DNA of 48,781 bases, taken from the NCBI RefSeq assembly GCF_900109655.1, contig NZ_FOAT01000021.1, forward strand, positions 1 through 48,781, given 5' to 3'. Position numbers and translations under genes: made by a program. Each line of letters begins with the position of its first letter. Positions within the stretch are counted from its first letter, which is position 1. The notes under the pieces were generated by a model that was not told the origin of the DNA, did not search any database, and saw only the letters and a list, made by a program, of their open reading frames with translations. Below, one piece after another: positions 9,183 through 16,882 of the stretch. Origin of the DNA: Hominimerdicola alba (GTDB lineage: Bacteria > Bacillota > Clostridia > Oscillospirales > Ruminococcaceae).

Positions 9183-9917
9183 ATGGAACGGATGAAGATG
9201 AAAAAGATAGCTATTTGCTGCGGGGCTTTCGTGGTGCTTTGCGGGGCGATATGGGCAGGGGACGTTGTCAGCGGAAAAGCCATGGACAGGGTGACTAAGG
9301 TATCGGCGGCGGAGGGAATGGTACGGCCGCAGGTGGTGCTGGATGCGGGTCACGGGGGCGCGGACGGCGGCTGTGTATCGGTGAACGGTGTGGCTGAAAA
9401 GGGGCTGAATCTGGATATTGCCCTTACTGAGCGGGATATGCTGGAGGTACTGGGTTTTGATGTCACCATGACGAGAGAGGACGACCGCTCGGTATATGAT
9501 GAGGGAGTCGAGGGGCTGGGAAAGCAGAAACGATCGGACATGAAAAACAGGCTGGCGGTGTTTGACAAGTGCGGCGGGGTGGCTGTTTCGATACATCAGA
9601 ATCAGTTCACGGACAGCAGATACAGCGGTGCGCAGGTGTTTTATTCCCGGAGAAACAGCAGGGGAGAACGTCTGGCGGGGGCGGTGCAGAGGCAGTTCGT
9701 TTCGCTTTTACAGCCCGACAACGACAGAGAGACAAAGGCTGTGGACGATGAGCTTTTTCTGCTGGACAGGACGGATACACCTGCGGTGATGGTGGAGTGC
9801 GGATTTCTTTCAAATCCCGAGGAAGCGGCTAAGCTGGAAGATGCGGAGTATCGGCGGCAGGTGGCTTTTGCGATAATGTCGGGGATAATGAATTATCGCG
9901 GGGAAGTCGGCGGATAA
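9183..9917 (+). CDS. cwlD: N-acetylmuramoyl-L-alanine amidase, CwlD-like (Amidase_3)
   Basis: 244 residues: N-terminal membrane/signal segment (about 8-27), then a zinc amidase domain. Motifs: LDAGHGGADGG (zinc His), the VAEKGLNLD Glu, SIHQNQF (zinc His) and MVECGFLSNPEE with the catalytic Glu. It would cleave the bond between muramic acid and the stem peptide outside the membrane. Length and single-domain build match CwlD, which prepares muramic-delta-lactam in the spore cortex; spoIID and gerA-type genes in the same window support a spore role. AGGAGG seven bases before ATG 9183 fixes the start. A vegetative amidase is the main alternative. Confidence 0.82.
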   Translation: MERMKMKKIAICCGAFVVLCGAIWAGDVVSGKAMDRVTKVSAAEGMVRPQVVLDAGHGGADGGCVSVNGVAEKGLNLDIALTERDMLEVLGFDVTMTREDDRSVYDEGVEGLGKQKRSDMKNRLAVFDKCGGVAVSIHQNQFTDSRYSGAQVFYSRRNSRGERLAGAVQRQFVSLLQPDNDRETKAVDDELFLLDRTDTPAVMVECGFLSNPEEAAKLEDAEYRRQVAFAIMSGIMNYRGEVGG

Positions 9918-9966
9918 GGTTTGTGGGTGAATTATTGGACTGATTATAGAATAGGATAAAGATCCG

Positions 9967-10012
9967 GTATCGTCTGCGGTGGGCTTTGGTTCGGGTGCGG
10001 GCGGTACTTTTT
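9967..10012 (+). terminator. Intrinsic terminator after the amidase gene
   Basis: GTATCGTCTGC (9967-9977) pairs along its whole length with GCGGGCGGTAC (9997-10007), using three G-T pairs, followed by TTTTT. Confidence 0.75.
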
Positions 10013-10043
10013 GTTCGTTTATTGGGGAAAATGTCGTTTTGTG

Positions 10044-10072
10044 TTGACTTTCGGCGGGGGATATGGTATAAT
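10044..10072 (+). promoter_or_regulatory. Sigma-A-type promoter
   Basis: TTGACT (10044-10049), 17-bp spacer, TATAAT (10067-10072). It reads towards the beta-lactamase-like gene, but a terminator-like hairpin lies in between. Confidence 0.8.
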
Positions 10073-10108
10073 ATTTTTATATAAACGGCAGAGGATAACT
10101 CTGTGGGG

Positions 10109-10147
10109 ACGAACGGCTCTGTGTCGGTTTTAGCGGTTCGTTTTTTT
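10109..10147 (+). terminator. Terminator-like hairpin in the leader of the beta-lactamase-like gene
   Basis: ACGAAC (10109-10114) plus downstream GCT pair with AGCGGTTCGT (10132-10141), followed by seven T. It lies about 30 nt after the predicted transcription start and 50 nt before the start codon, so it may act as an attenuator or end a short RNA. Confidence 0.65.
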
Positions 10148-10198
10148 GTACTGAAATGCATACGAGCGCGGAACTGCGCTGTATAAGGTAGGGTTGAT

Positions 10199-11335
10199 AT
10201 GGAATTAAAAAGGAAGATCGGGGCGCTGTCTGCTTTGGTGTGCGCGGGGGCTATGCTGCTTTCGGGCTGCGGTGCGGACGTGAGCGCTTCGGATATGGAT
10301 CTTAGTGAGGATAAAGAATTGTCCTCTGAGGAAACTGTTGAGAATATAACGACGGAGGACAAGCCTTCGGTGATGTCTCCTGCTGAGATCAGTGAAGTTG
10401 AGACGGATACGGACAGCAGTGCGGATGACAGCAGTGAAGTCAACGAATCGAAGACAGAAGAACCTCAGCCTCCGAGAGAAGCAGAGGAATGTACCGTGGG
10501 CGGCGGTTACTGGTTCACGGTGAGCGATTTCGACAAGGTATACTCAAACAAGGAGCTGGAAGAGTGTTTCGACAGGCTGCAGGAAATATGCAGCGAGGCG
10601 AATTTCCATATGGCGTTCTCTTTCAAGAATATGGATACTGGGGCGTATGTCGGGTACGGGCAGTATGATCAGTTTATGACCTGCAGCTGTGTAAAGGCGC
10701 CCTATGTTAAATCTCTGTTGGCGAAGGGCATAGATCTGAAAGAGAAGATACCGCTGACCGCAAAGTGGGAAGGCGATTACGAAGGCATAGTGAATGAGGA
10801 GTACGGCAAGGAATTCACGGCGAAGAAGCTTATCGAGTACACAATTTTGGACAGTGATAACACGGCTTATCAGCTTTTGTGCCTTAGATACGGCGCGGGA
10901 GATTTCAACAATCATCAGTACGAGATCGGATCGAACTACACCCTGGGCTACAATGCTGAGTGGATATTCACCTACTGCAGCAGCGACGATATGATGAAAG
11001 ACTATGAGGACATCTACCGTTTTGCGAAGAAGAACAAGGACGGCAAATGGCTCATAAAACTGCTGAGCAAGGCACATCTGAACATACAGATAGGTGCGGC
11101 GCTGGGTGACAAGTACAAGGTTGCGCAGAAGTACGGTTCGGATTATGAGGAAATGGCTTTCAACGATTGTGCCATAGTCTATGCGGATTCTCCTTTTGTG
11201 CTATGCATAATGACGGAGCAGTATCCCGAGACGGAGGAGAGCTGCAAGGTATTCAAAGACCTTGCGCTGGTATTTGACGATATCAATTCGCTGATAGCGA
11301 AAGAGTCTGACAAGGGTGAAAAAGACAAAGAATAA
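10199..11335 (+). CDS. Lipoprotein with class-A beta-lactamase-like serine hydrolase domain
   Basis: 378 residues: signal peptide with lipobox LLSGC (Cys24), an acidic Ser/Glu/Thr linker (about 27-95), then a domain with the order expected for class A beta-lactamase/PBP-like enzymes. These are SCVK (Ser163, Lys166), SDN (Ser219-Asn221) and KYG (311-313) in the place of the usual KTG. Such proteins acylate a serine; known relatives are beta-lactamases or uncharacterised surface hydrolases. The KYG change and the long linker argue against a standard beta-lactamase, so resistance should not be assumed. AAGGTAGGG precedes ATG 10199. The glycosidase gene begins 57 bp after its stop, probably in the same transcript. 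Confidence 0.75.
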   Translation: MELKRKIGALSALVCAGAMLLSGCGADVSASDMDLSEDKELSSEETVENITTEDKPSVMSPAEISEVETDTDSSADDSSEVNESKTEEPQPPREAEECTVGGGYWFTVSDFDKVYSNKELEECFDRLQEICSEANFHMAFSFKNMDTGAYVGYGQYDQFMTCSCVKAPYVKSLLAKGIDLKEKIPLTAKWEGDYEGIVNEEYGKEFTAKKLIEYTILDSDNTAYQLLCLRYGAGDFNNHQYEIGSNYTLGYNAEWIFTYCSSDDMMKDYEDIYRFAKKNKDGKWLIKLLSKAHLNIQIGAALGDKYKVAQKYGSDYEEMAFNDCAIVYADSPFVLCIMTEQYPETEESCKVFKDLALVFDDINSLIAKESDKGEKDKE

Positions 11336-11392
11336 AGCCTGAGGATATCGGGCGCGTGGGGAGTACACCGCAGGGTGAACGGAGGTATTTTT

Positions 11393-12835
11393 ATGAGCGA
11401 TTACAAGGTATATTCGGTACACATGGGCAAGGCTAAGTGCGCTGTTGATCTGGGTGACGGTTCGGAAAGAGGCGAGTATGTAGATCAGGATTATATACTC
11501 CACAAGCTGGGCAGACCCCACAGGAGCATAAGCCTGATGTACTGCTATTATCCGCTGGACAAGGAGTTCCCGGGCAGGATATCGGAAGTTATGAAAGATG
11601 CTGATGTGAAGTTCCAGTGGGACTATCCCTATGATGATTACTTCACCTACAAGGGCGGACTTGAGGGAAATCGGGATGACGAGCCTTTCACCTGCATGAG
11701 GGATATAAGACGGCACGGACAGGACGTTACACTGACACTTACCGCTGACCCTAATATATCCGACGAGCAGATACGTGCTATTGCGGAAGACCTGAGGACT
11801 TTCGGCAGAGTTTTCCTGAGAGTTAACCACGAGAACACTGGCAACTGGTTCAGCTTCAACAAGAGGGCGAGCTATCAGGAAGTTGCGGATTTTTACTGCA
11901 AGTTCGTGAAGATAGTTCACGAGACTGCGCCCAATGTTCAGATGATACTCTGCACAGGCGGTATCGAAGACCCGAAGTCTGAAAAGATAGTTATGGAAAA
12001 GGAGTTTGCCCAGTCCGTAAAAGATACGGATATATGGTCGGTGGACAAGTACATGGCACTGCACTGGGGCTGGCCTTTTGATGTTGCGCTGAGAGATCAG
12101 GAAAGAAAACAGTACAAGCGCGACAAGGTAGAGATGACCTACAATATGACAAAGAGAAGCTACGAGCGCTTCAAGGTGATAAACGGCGGTGTCAGCAAGC
12201 CCATGGTAATGAGCGAGTTCAACGCGGACGGCGATGTTACTGGCGCTTACGATCAGGCTGTGATGGTAAAGGACTTCTGCGATATGCTGAAAGAAGACCC
12301 CGAGCTGTGGTTCAGCGGATTTACTTTCTATCAGTTCCGCGACAGGGGCAGACTTGGTCTGGAGATAGAAGACCCCAACAATCAGAATGTGGGCATCGAA
12401 CAGCCTGTTTTGAAGACTTACAGGGAGCTTATCCACGATGATTTCTTTATGCCAGAGATGAAGCGCGGCGGGGAAGTCAGCTTTCCTGCAAAGCTGAGAT
12501 GGGGAAATTCCGAGGATGCTGAGGGTCTGGAGATACCGATACATTTTTATGGCGACCCACATTTCTGCGAGCTGACCTTTGAGGATGAGAGCAATCTGAT
12601 GATCGAGATAAACGGCAAGTGGTTCTACAAGTCGCCGAAAGCAAAGGTCATCGATCTGATGAGTGCGTTCTACGAGAACAGACTTGAGGGTGATGCAGAC
12701 CTGACACTGAGGATATTTGCACCTCCTGCAAGCGGCGAGAATGATCTGAGTGCTGAGGACGGAATGTTCAACAGCTATCAGACCATTGAGAAACTGCCTA
12801 AGATAAGGATAGAATATGAGCCTGTGGTTCTGTAA
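11393..12835 (+). CDS. Cytoplasmic clan GH-A-type glycoside hydrolase (GH26-like motifs), uncharacterised
   Basis: 480 residues without a signal peptide. The N-terminal two-thirds reads as a TIM-barrel glycosidase: VFLRVNHENTGNWFSF (about 140-155) resembles the GH26 acid/base region, with Glu147 after His146. Strand-end motif MVMSEFN supplies a candidate nucleophile, Glu275. LHWGWPFD (about 223-230) and WFSGFTFYQF (about 303) look like substrate-cleft aromatics. The C-terminal portion (about 355-480) is a separate beta-rich domain. ATG 11393 has CGGAGGT upstream. The substrate is unknown; beta-mannoside or a related oligosaccharide would fit GH26. Lack of export suggests it handles imported oligosaccharides. 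A long open frame on the opposite strand is only its shadow. Confidence 0.7.
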   Translation: MSDYKVYSVHMGKAKCAVDLGDGSERGEYVDQDYILHKLGRPHRSISLMYCYYPLDKEFPGRISEVMKDADVKFQWDYPYDDYFTYKGGLEGNRDDEPFTCMRDIRRHGQDVTLTLTADPNISDEQIRAIAEDLRTFGRVFLRVNHENTGNWFSFNKRASYQEVADFYCKFVKIVHETAPNVQMILCTGGIEDPKSEKIVMEKEFAQSVKDTDIWSVDKYMALHWGWPFDVALRDQERKQYKRDKVEMTYNMTKRSYERFKVINGGVSKPMVMSEFNADGDVTGAYDQAVMVKDFCDMLKEDPELWFSGFTFYQFRDRGRLGLEIEDPNNQNVGIEQPVLKTYRELIHDDFFMPEMKRGGEVSFPAKLRWGNSEDAEGLEIPIHFYGDPHFCELTFEDESNLMIEINGKWFYKSPKAKVIDLMSAFYENRLEGDADLTLRIFAPPASGENDLSAEDGMFNSYQTIEKLPKIRIEYEPVVL

Positions 12836-12888
12836 TTCACAATTCATAATTCATAATTGTTGGCAGGGCAATCACGGAGTTGGGTAAG

Positions 12889-13178
12889 AATGCCAAGGAG
12901 AAGAGCTTTGGGTCAAGCCTTTCGCGAAAGGCTTGCGGAGAGCACGAGAGGCAGAGCCTCTCGGTCAAGGCACAAAAGCGACGTGAACACAATAAAAGCA
13001 ATAGCAGACAATCTTCCGACCATAGTGCGCGGGCAATATCAAAAATTCCGAGCGTGGACAATCAAACGTCCACGCTCTTTCTATGTCTGTATAATATTGC
13101 CCGCGCCGTCATCGGACAGCGAAGCGAATCCGATGACTCGACCCGAACGGAGAGAGGGGCGACACCCCCGCAGTACGT
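12889..13178 (+). repeat. Structured dispersed repeat, copy 3 (most complete)
   Basis: Starts with ATGCCAAGGAGAAGAGCTTT, the same end as the short element at 24342. The palindrome CAAGCCTTTCG / CGAAAGGCTTG is at 12914-12935, and GAGAGGC-AGA-GCCTCTC at 12946-12962. The outer stem GCGCGGGCAATA / TATTGCCCGCGC (13027-13038, 13095-13106) has one extra G-C pair relative to copies 1 and 2. The inner GAGCGTGGAC / GTCCACGCTC arms are at 13050-13059 and 13068-13077. TCATCGGA / TCCGATGA (13109-13116, 13129-13136), CTCGACCCG...GGGGCGA to 13162, and CGCAGTACGT close it. The bases from 13179 to 13299 are plain AT-rich DNA. Confidence 0.85.
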
Positions 13179-13299
13179 CCCCAAAAACAGACGCACATTT
13201 TACCCCATTACCACACGATAAAAGGTTCGTAACAAGTAAATTTGTTAAGCAGAATCAGGTCATAAAATGAAAATTGATTTCCTTGAAAGCGAACGTGTA

Positions 13300-13329
13300 T
13301 TGACAAGAAAAAAATATTTGTGATATAAT
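13300..13329 (+). promoter_or_regulatory. Promoter of the LRR gene
   Basis: TTGACA (13300-13305), 18-bp spacer, TATAAT (13324-13329), about 50 bp before the start codon. Confidence 0.75.
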
Positions 13330-13379
13330 ATTTATGGGCAAATTTGAGGACAGGAAAGTCTTAAAAAAGGAGAACAACA

Positions 13380-14231
13380 ATGAAAAAGAAGAAAGTTATA
13401 ATTACCGTGTGCGTAATATGTTTGGTATTGGCGAGGATCTTTACACCTTATCTGGGGAGACCTTTTTTGATAAAATGTAATGTTAACGGAGACGGGGATA
13501 AGAAATTTTATCTATCCGGCGATGTGAATAAAATATATTTATTTTCTTCTCATGACCCATGTATAAAATTTATAAAATACTGTAATGATCTTGAAGAATT
13601 ATCCGTTTTGGGTAATCCGGATACATTCAATATAGAGGATATTGCAAATCCCAATTTAATAAAATTGTCCCTTAGCGGAGATGGCATTAACTGGTCAAGT
13701 TTGAATAAATGTACCGAATTGAAAGAGTTGTTTATTTCTTGTTTTAGTAATTTTACAACTGTAGAAGATATATCGGGATTAACTAAACTTGAAAGATTGA
13801 CTATCTATAATGATGAAGAATTATCTTTAAGCAAATTGAACGAACTGAAAAATTTGAAGGAACTAACGATCGTTTGTTTGAACGAAATTGATTGTGAAGA
13901 TCTTTCACAGCTGGAGAAGCTGGAAAAACTGAATCTGAATACACATGGATCGATGAAGTTTAAACAAAAGACAGGACTGAAAAATACAGACCAACTGAAC
14001 AAGTTGAAAAATTTAAAGGAACTGAATATCTGTTGTAATAATGATATCAACTGTGAAGATTTTGCGCAGCTGGAAAATCTGGAAGTACTGTCGCTGGAGA
14101 GCGATGGAAAAATAACGGGGCTTGATAGCGTTGGAATGGATAACCTTATACGTATCAATATCCCAATAACTAAGCTTACAAATGAGGCAAAGAAAAAGCT
14201 TAAAGAAAAGGGTGTTTATATAGAATACTAG
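13380..14231 (+). CDS. Leucine-rich-repeat protein with N-terminal membrane anchor
   Basis: 283 residues. An N-terminal KKKK plus hydrophobic stretch (about 5-28) is a signal peptide or anchor; no lipobox is seen. From about residue 65 onward there are seven or more leucine-rich repeats of the form LxxLxxLxIxxxxxI (for example NLKELTIVCLNEIDCEDL, LEKLEKLNLN, LKNLKELNI). LRR proteins form curved binding surfaces; the ligand is unknown. AAAGGAG lies upstream of ATG 13380. Base composition is clearly more AT-rich than its neighbours and codon use differs, which together with the adjacent repeat copy suggests acquisition by transfer. It is monocistronic. Confidence 0.82.
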   Translation: MKKKKVIITVCVICLVLARIFTPYLGRPFLIKCNVNGDGDKKFYLSGDVNKIYLFSSHDPCIKFIKYCNDLEELSVLGNPDTFNIEDIANPNLIKLSLSGDGINWSSLNKCTELKELFISCFSNFTTVEDISGLTKLERLTIYNDEELSLSKLNELKNLKELTIVCLNEIDCEDLSQLEKLEKLNLNTHGSMKFKQKTGLKNTDQLNKLKNLKELNICCNNDINCEDFAQLENLEVLSLESDGKITGLDSVGMDNLIRINIPITKLTNEAKKKLKEKGVYIEY

Positions 14232-14267
14232 AATACATAGAGTAAGCTGAGATATCATAAAAGAAAT

Positions 14268-14302
14268 AACTCCCTCGCCTTGTAGCAGGTGGGGGAGTTT
14301 TT
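14268..14302. terminator. Bidirectional terminator between convergent genes
   Basis: AACTCCCTCGCCT pairs with AGGTGGGGGAGTT with two mismatches. There is a T run on the plus side and a T-rich flank on the minus side, so it can serve both the LRR gene and the sortase operon. Confidence 0.75.
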
Positions 14303-14320
14303 AACGTCAATTGACGAAAA

Positions 14321-15232
14321 TCATGCGTGATGATGTTCGTGGGAATATAATTTTGCTTCGCGGACACGGAAAATGTGTATCACCTGTGCGAAGATGATCA
14401 GGACGATACCGAGACCGAGAAGTATGCCGTTTACGAGGATAAGTCTGTCGGTAACGCCGTAGATAGCGCCTGTGATGGCATAGTAAATGCTTTGATCTTC
14501 CATGAAAAGCCCGTCAAAATAGCCTGTGAATCGGCAGAAGATTGACGGTATCAGGAACAGAGCGCCGCAGGCGAAGAATATGGTGCCGAACCAGTAAGGC
14601 ATATCAAAGGGGTGGTGGCGGTCGATGTAGAACATCAGACCCAGCAACACCGCGAGAACCACGACACATATGCCGATACCAAGGCTCAGTTCGGGAACTA
14701 TCTTTCTGAAAACAGAAGATGAAGAACTGGTTGCCAGCTTTTTTGCCATAAAAACATCGAAGGTAGAAGTTATTTTCTTTTCTGCGATATCGAGGGTATA
14801 GTCGATATCGGAATAGAATTTTTTATCTTTCTCGATCTTATGTTCGTCGGCATCTTTTTCAAAATATTCGGTCACATCGTTCTCGAATTCTGTAAAATCG
14901 TAATCGACTTCGGGTTTAGCGAGAGATCTGCCAAACATATACTCAAGGGAATTTCTGGTGAGTTTTTTTGCGGTGGATGAAACTTTTTCTTCATTAAGGC
15001 TTTTGGTGTAGACCTCTTTCGGGACGCCCGTCGGACCGGAATACTGACCGAGATACGCGTCTATCTCATCATACAGGGCTTTATCGGAGCCGCTGTTGCT
15101 TATCGTCCACACATAATAATCGGTATTGAAGACCATCGTACTGCAGAATATCAGTGCCTCTGTAAGTACGGCAAACAGGCTTGCAAATATGGCTAAGGTC
15201 AGCATCGGGCGGTAGTGATATAGTCGTTTCAT
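14321..15232 (-). CDS. Sortase-linked polytopic membrane protein of unknown function
   Basis: 303 residues from ATG 15232. Topology by hydrophobicity: one helix near the N-terminus (about 8-30), a polar region of about 150 residues, then three helices (about 180-202, 210-235 and 255-282) and a His-rich C-terminal tail (SHEHHHA). The large loop after the first helix is probably extracellular. ATG 15232 was chosen because it overlaps the sortase stop as ATGA, typical of translational coupling; an ATG eight codons upstream lies inside the sortase gene. As the third gene of the surface protein-sortase operon it may help in anchoring or display, but no motif shows how. I do not recognise the family. 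Confidence 0.8.
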   Translation of the reverse strand: MKRLYHYRPMLTLAIFASLFAVLTEALIFCSTMVFNTDYYVWTISNSGSDKALYDEIDAYLGQYSGPTGVPKEVYTKSLNEEKVSSTAKKLTRNSLEYMFGRSLAKPEVDYDFTEFENDVTEYFEKDADEHKIEKDKKFYSDIDYTLDIAEKKITSTFDVFMAKKLATSSSSSVFRKIVPELSLGIGICVVVLAVLLGLMFYIDRHHPFDMPYWFGTIFFACGALFLIPSIFCRFTGYFDGLFMEDQSIYYAITGAIYGVTDRLILVNGILLGLGIVLIIFAQVIHIFRVREAKLYSHEHHHA

Positions 15233-15975
15233 TCCTTTGTCTCGACCTCTTTCCATTCAATATCCTTCAGCTTGCATATGAAAGCAAGGCGGTACTGTGA
15301 CATACCGAGTCTGCCTTCGTTCCAGCAGGTATACATAGTCAGTCTGTCATCATCGGTGGGGTAGACATAGGTATAATCAGATTCATGGAAAACGACTCTT
15401 TCATCGATGATATAGGTGCACTTGCAGTAACAGGTCTCGAGGGTAACAACGTCGCCTATTTCGCACTTAGGCAGATTATAGAAAAATGTGTGGTTATGGC
15501 CTGCTATAACCACGTTGCCGGGTCTGCCGATAAATACGGAACCGTTATACCAGCCTGCGCCCTTTTCAAGTACATAGTTATCCTGACCGCTGTAAACGGG
15601 GATATTTTTCATGCCTGCGGCTTCGCAGTTGAGTTCGGCATAATAATCGCCGTAATAGGGGTAGACCATGGTGTGAGTTTCCTGCTTGCCGTTAATTTCG
15701 ATCTCGACTTCCTTGACCTGATCCGGGGCATCGTCATCGCGGTATTTATTGATAGTACGGAGATTTCTTACCTCCATCGGCGTAGCGCCGAATGTCGTAT
15801 CGAGGTATGGTTTAAAGTCCTTGAAGGGTTTAAATAATGCCAGAACAGCTGTACTGCATAATATAACTAATATCAAAAAGGGTGTGAGAACATAAGTAAC
15901 TGTCCTCAACACCCGTGATGACGAAGTTTTATGCTTATGAGCGTGCTGTTCCGTTTTCTTTACGGCATCACTCAT
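15229..15975 (-). CDS. Sortase (class uncertain)
   Basis: 248 residues: a His/Lys-rich cytoplasmic N-terminus, a membrane anchor (about 26-48), then the sortase beta-barrel. The catalytic triad is visible: His160 in VIAGHNHTF, Cys217 in LTMYTCWNEG (the TLxTC motif) and Arg229 in SQYRLAF. It would cleave the sorting signal of a surface protein and join it to a cell-wall nucleophile on the outer face of the membrane. The surface protein gene lies immediately upstream (stop 16004, 28 bp gap), giving a dedicated enzyme-substrate pair. No pilin-like neighbours are present. Class assignment (B- or D-like) needs an alignment. Confidence 0.9.
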   Translation of the reverse strand: MSDAVKKTEQHAHKHKTSSSRVLRTVTYVLTPFLILVILCSTAVLALFKPFKDFKPYLDTTFGATPMEVRNLRTINKYRDDDAPDQVKEVEIEINGKQETHTMVYPYYGDYYAELNCEAAGMKNIPVYSGQDNYVLEKGAGWYNGSVFIGRPGNVVIAGHNHTFFYNLPKCEIGDVVTLETCYCKCTYIIDERVVFHESDYTYVYPTDDDRLTMYTCWNEGRLGMSQYRLAFICKLKDIEWKEVETKE

Positions 15976-16003
15976 GATAAATCACTCCGAAATATAATTT
16001 TGA

Positions 16004-16657
16004 TTAAGCTCTGTTCTTCTTAGCAACCATGAACACACCAAAGCCAGCCATTGCAAGTGTAACAGCTGCTACAGCTGCTGCATTGGAAGTATTGGTCTCG
16101 CCTGCACCTGTAGAAGCAACGGGATTGTCGCTCTTGATAGTGGTGCCGCCGCCATTGTTGTTGTTGCCGCCGTTGCCATTGCCGCTTCCGCTGGAAGAGC
16201 TGTCGCCGTGCTTGTGCTCAGCTGCAACTGCAAAGTGAGCATCGTCAACCTTAGTGATGGTAACGATTACGTTGTGCTTTTTACCGAGGTTGATAAGGTC
16301 ATCCTGAATAGCCTTCTTCTCGTCCTCTGTCCACTCCTTACCGATCAGGATCTTGTCCTGCTCGCTGAGGTCAGCGGGAGCCTTAGCTACCTTCTCCTTA
16401 GAACCGCCAAGGCAGTAAGGTGCAACGTAAGTATCTCTAATATTGTTCAGATCAGCGATCATATCATCATACTCATCGCTGGTGAAGCAATCCTTGTGTA
16501 CCTGCAGGAAGTTGTCCAGTTCCTGAACGTTGTTGGACTGAACGCCTGCTTCCTTTGCTGCCTGAACTGCATCTTCATATGTTGTAGCAAATGCAGAAAC
16601 GGACAGTGAAGCTGCTATAACAGCAGCTGCTGCAAATGCAGAAATCTTCTTGATCAT
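16004..16657 (-). CDS. Small secreted surface protein with a sortase sorting signal
   Basis: 217 residues: signal peptide (about 1-24, ending SAFA), a helical, charged globular part (about 26-150), a Ser/Gly/Asn spacer (about 152-172), then DNPVASTG followed by a hydrophobic helix and the tail KKNRA. That order is a cell-wall sorting signal; the motif is not LPxTG but NPVASTG. GGAGG seven bases before ATG 16657 fixes the start. The sortase gene follows directly, so this is very likely its substrate. Its ligand or role is unknown. The AT-rich gap to 16883 probably holds the operon promoter, but I could not settle on one. Confidence 0.85.
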   Translation of the reverse strand: MIKKISAFAAAAVIAASLSVSAFATTYEDAVQAAKEAGVQSNNVQELDNFLQVHKDCFTSDEYDDMIADLNNIRDTYVAPYCLGGSKEKVAKAPADLSEQDKILIGKEWTEDEKKAIQDDLINLGKKHNVIVTITKVDDAHFAVAAEHKHGDSSSSGSGNGNGGNNNNGGGTTIKSDNPVASTGAGETNTSNAAAVAAVTLAMAGFGVFMVAKKNRA

Positions 16658-16882
16658 GTCATTTCCTCCAAACTCAAATCTATTTTCAGGTATAGCCCTA
16701 ACTACCTCTGACTATCCCCTCTTTGACATTATCTATGATAACATAAATCGTTTTAAATTTCAAGACCATATATACAACTTTGTTAAAAACATACAATTAA
16801 AATTTTGATATCTGCACATCTTGCCGATAAGATAGCTATTTTATTAAAATATATTAAAATTTTTCATGGTCTTTGGCGGATG

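Noticed and set aside
10199-11335. Antibiotic-resistance beta-lactamase
   Set aside because: The third catalytic motif is altered and the linker-lipoprotein build fits an uncharacterised surface hydrolase better.
11201-12847. 548-codon reverse open frame
   Set aside because: It is antisense to two genes with ribosome sites and recognisable domains; no ribosome site or family motif of its own.
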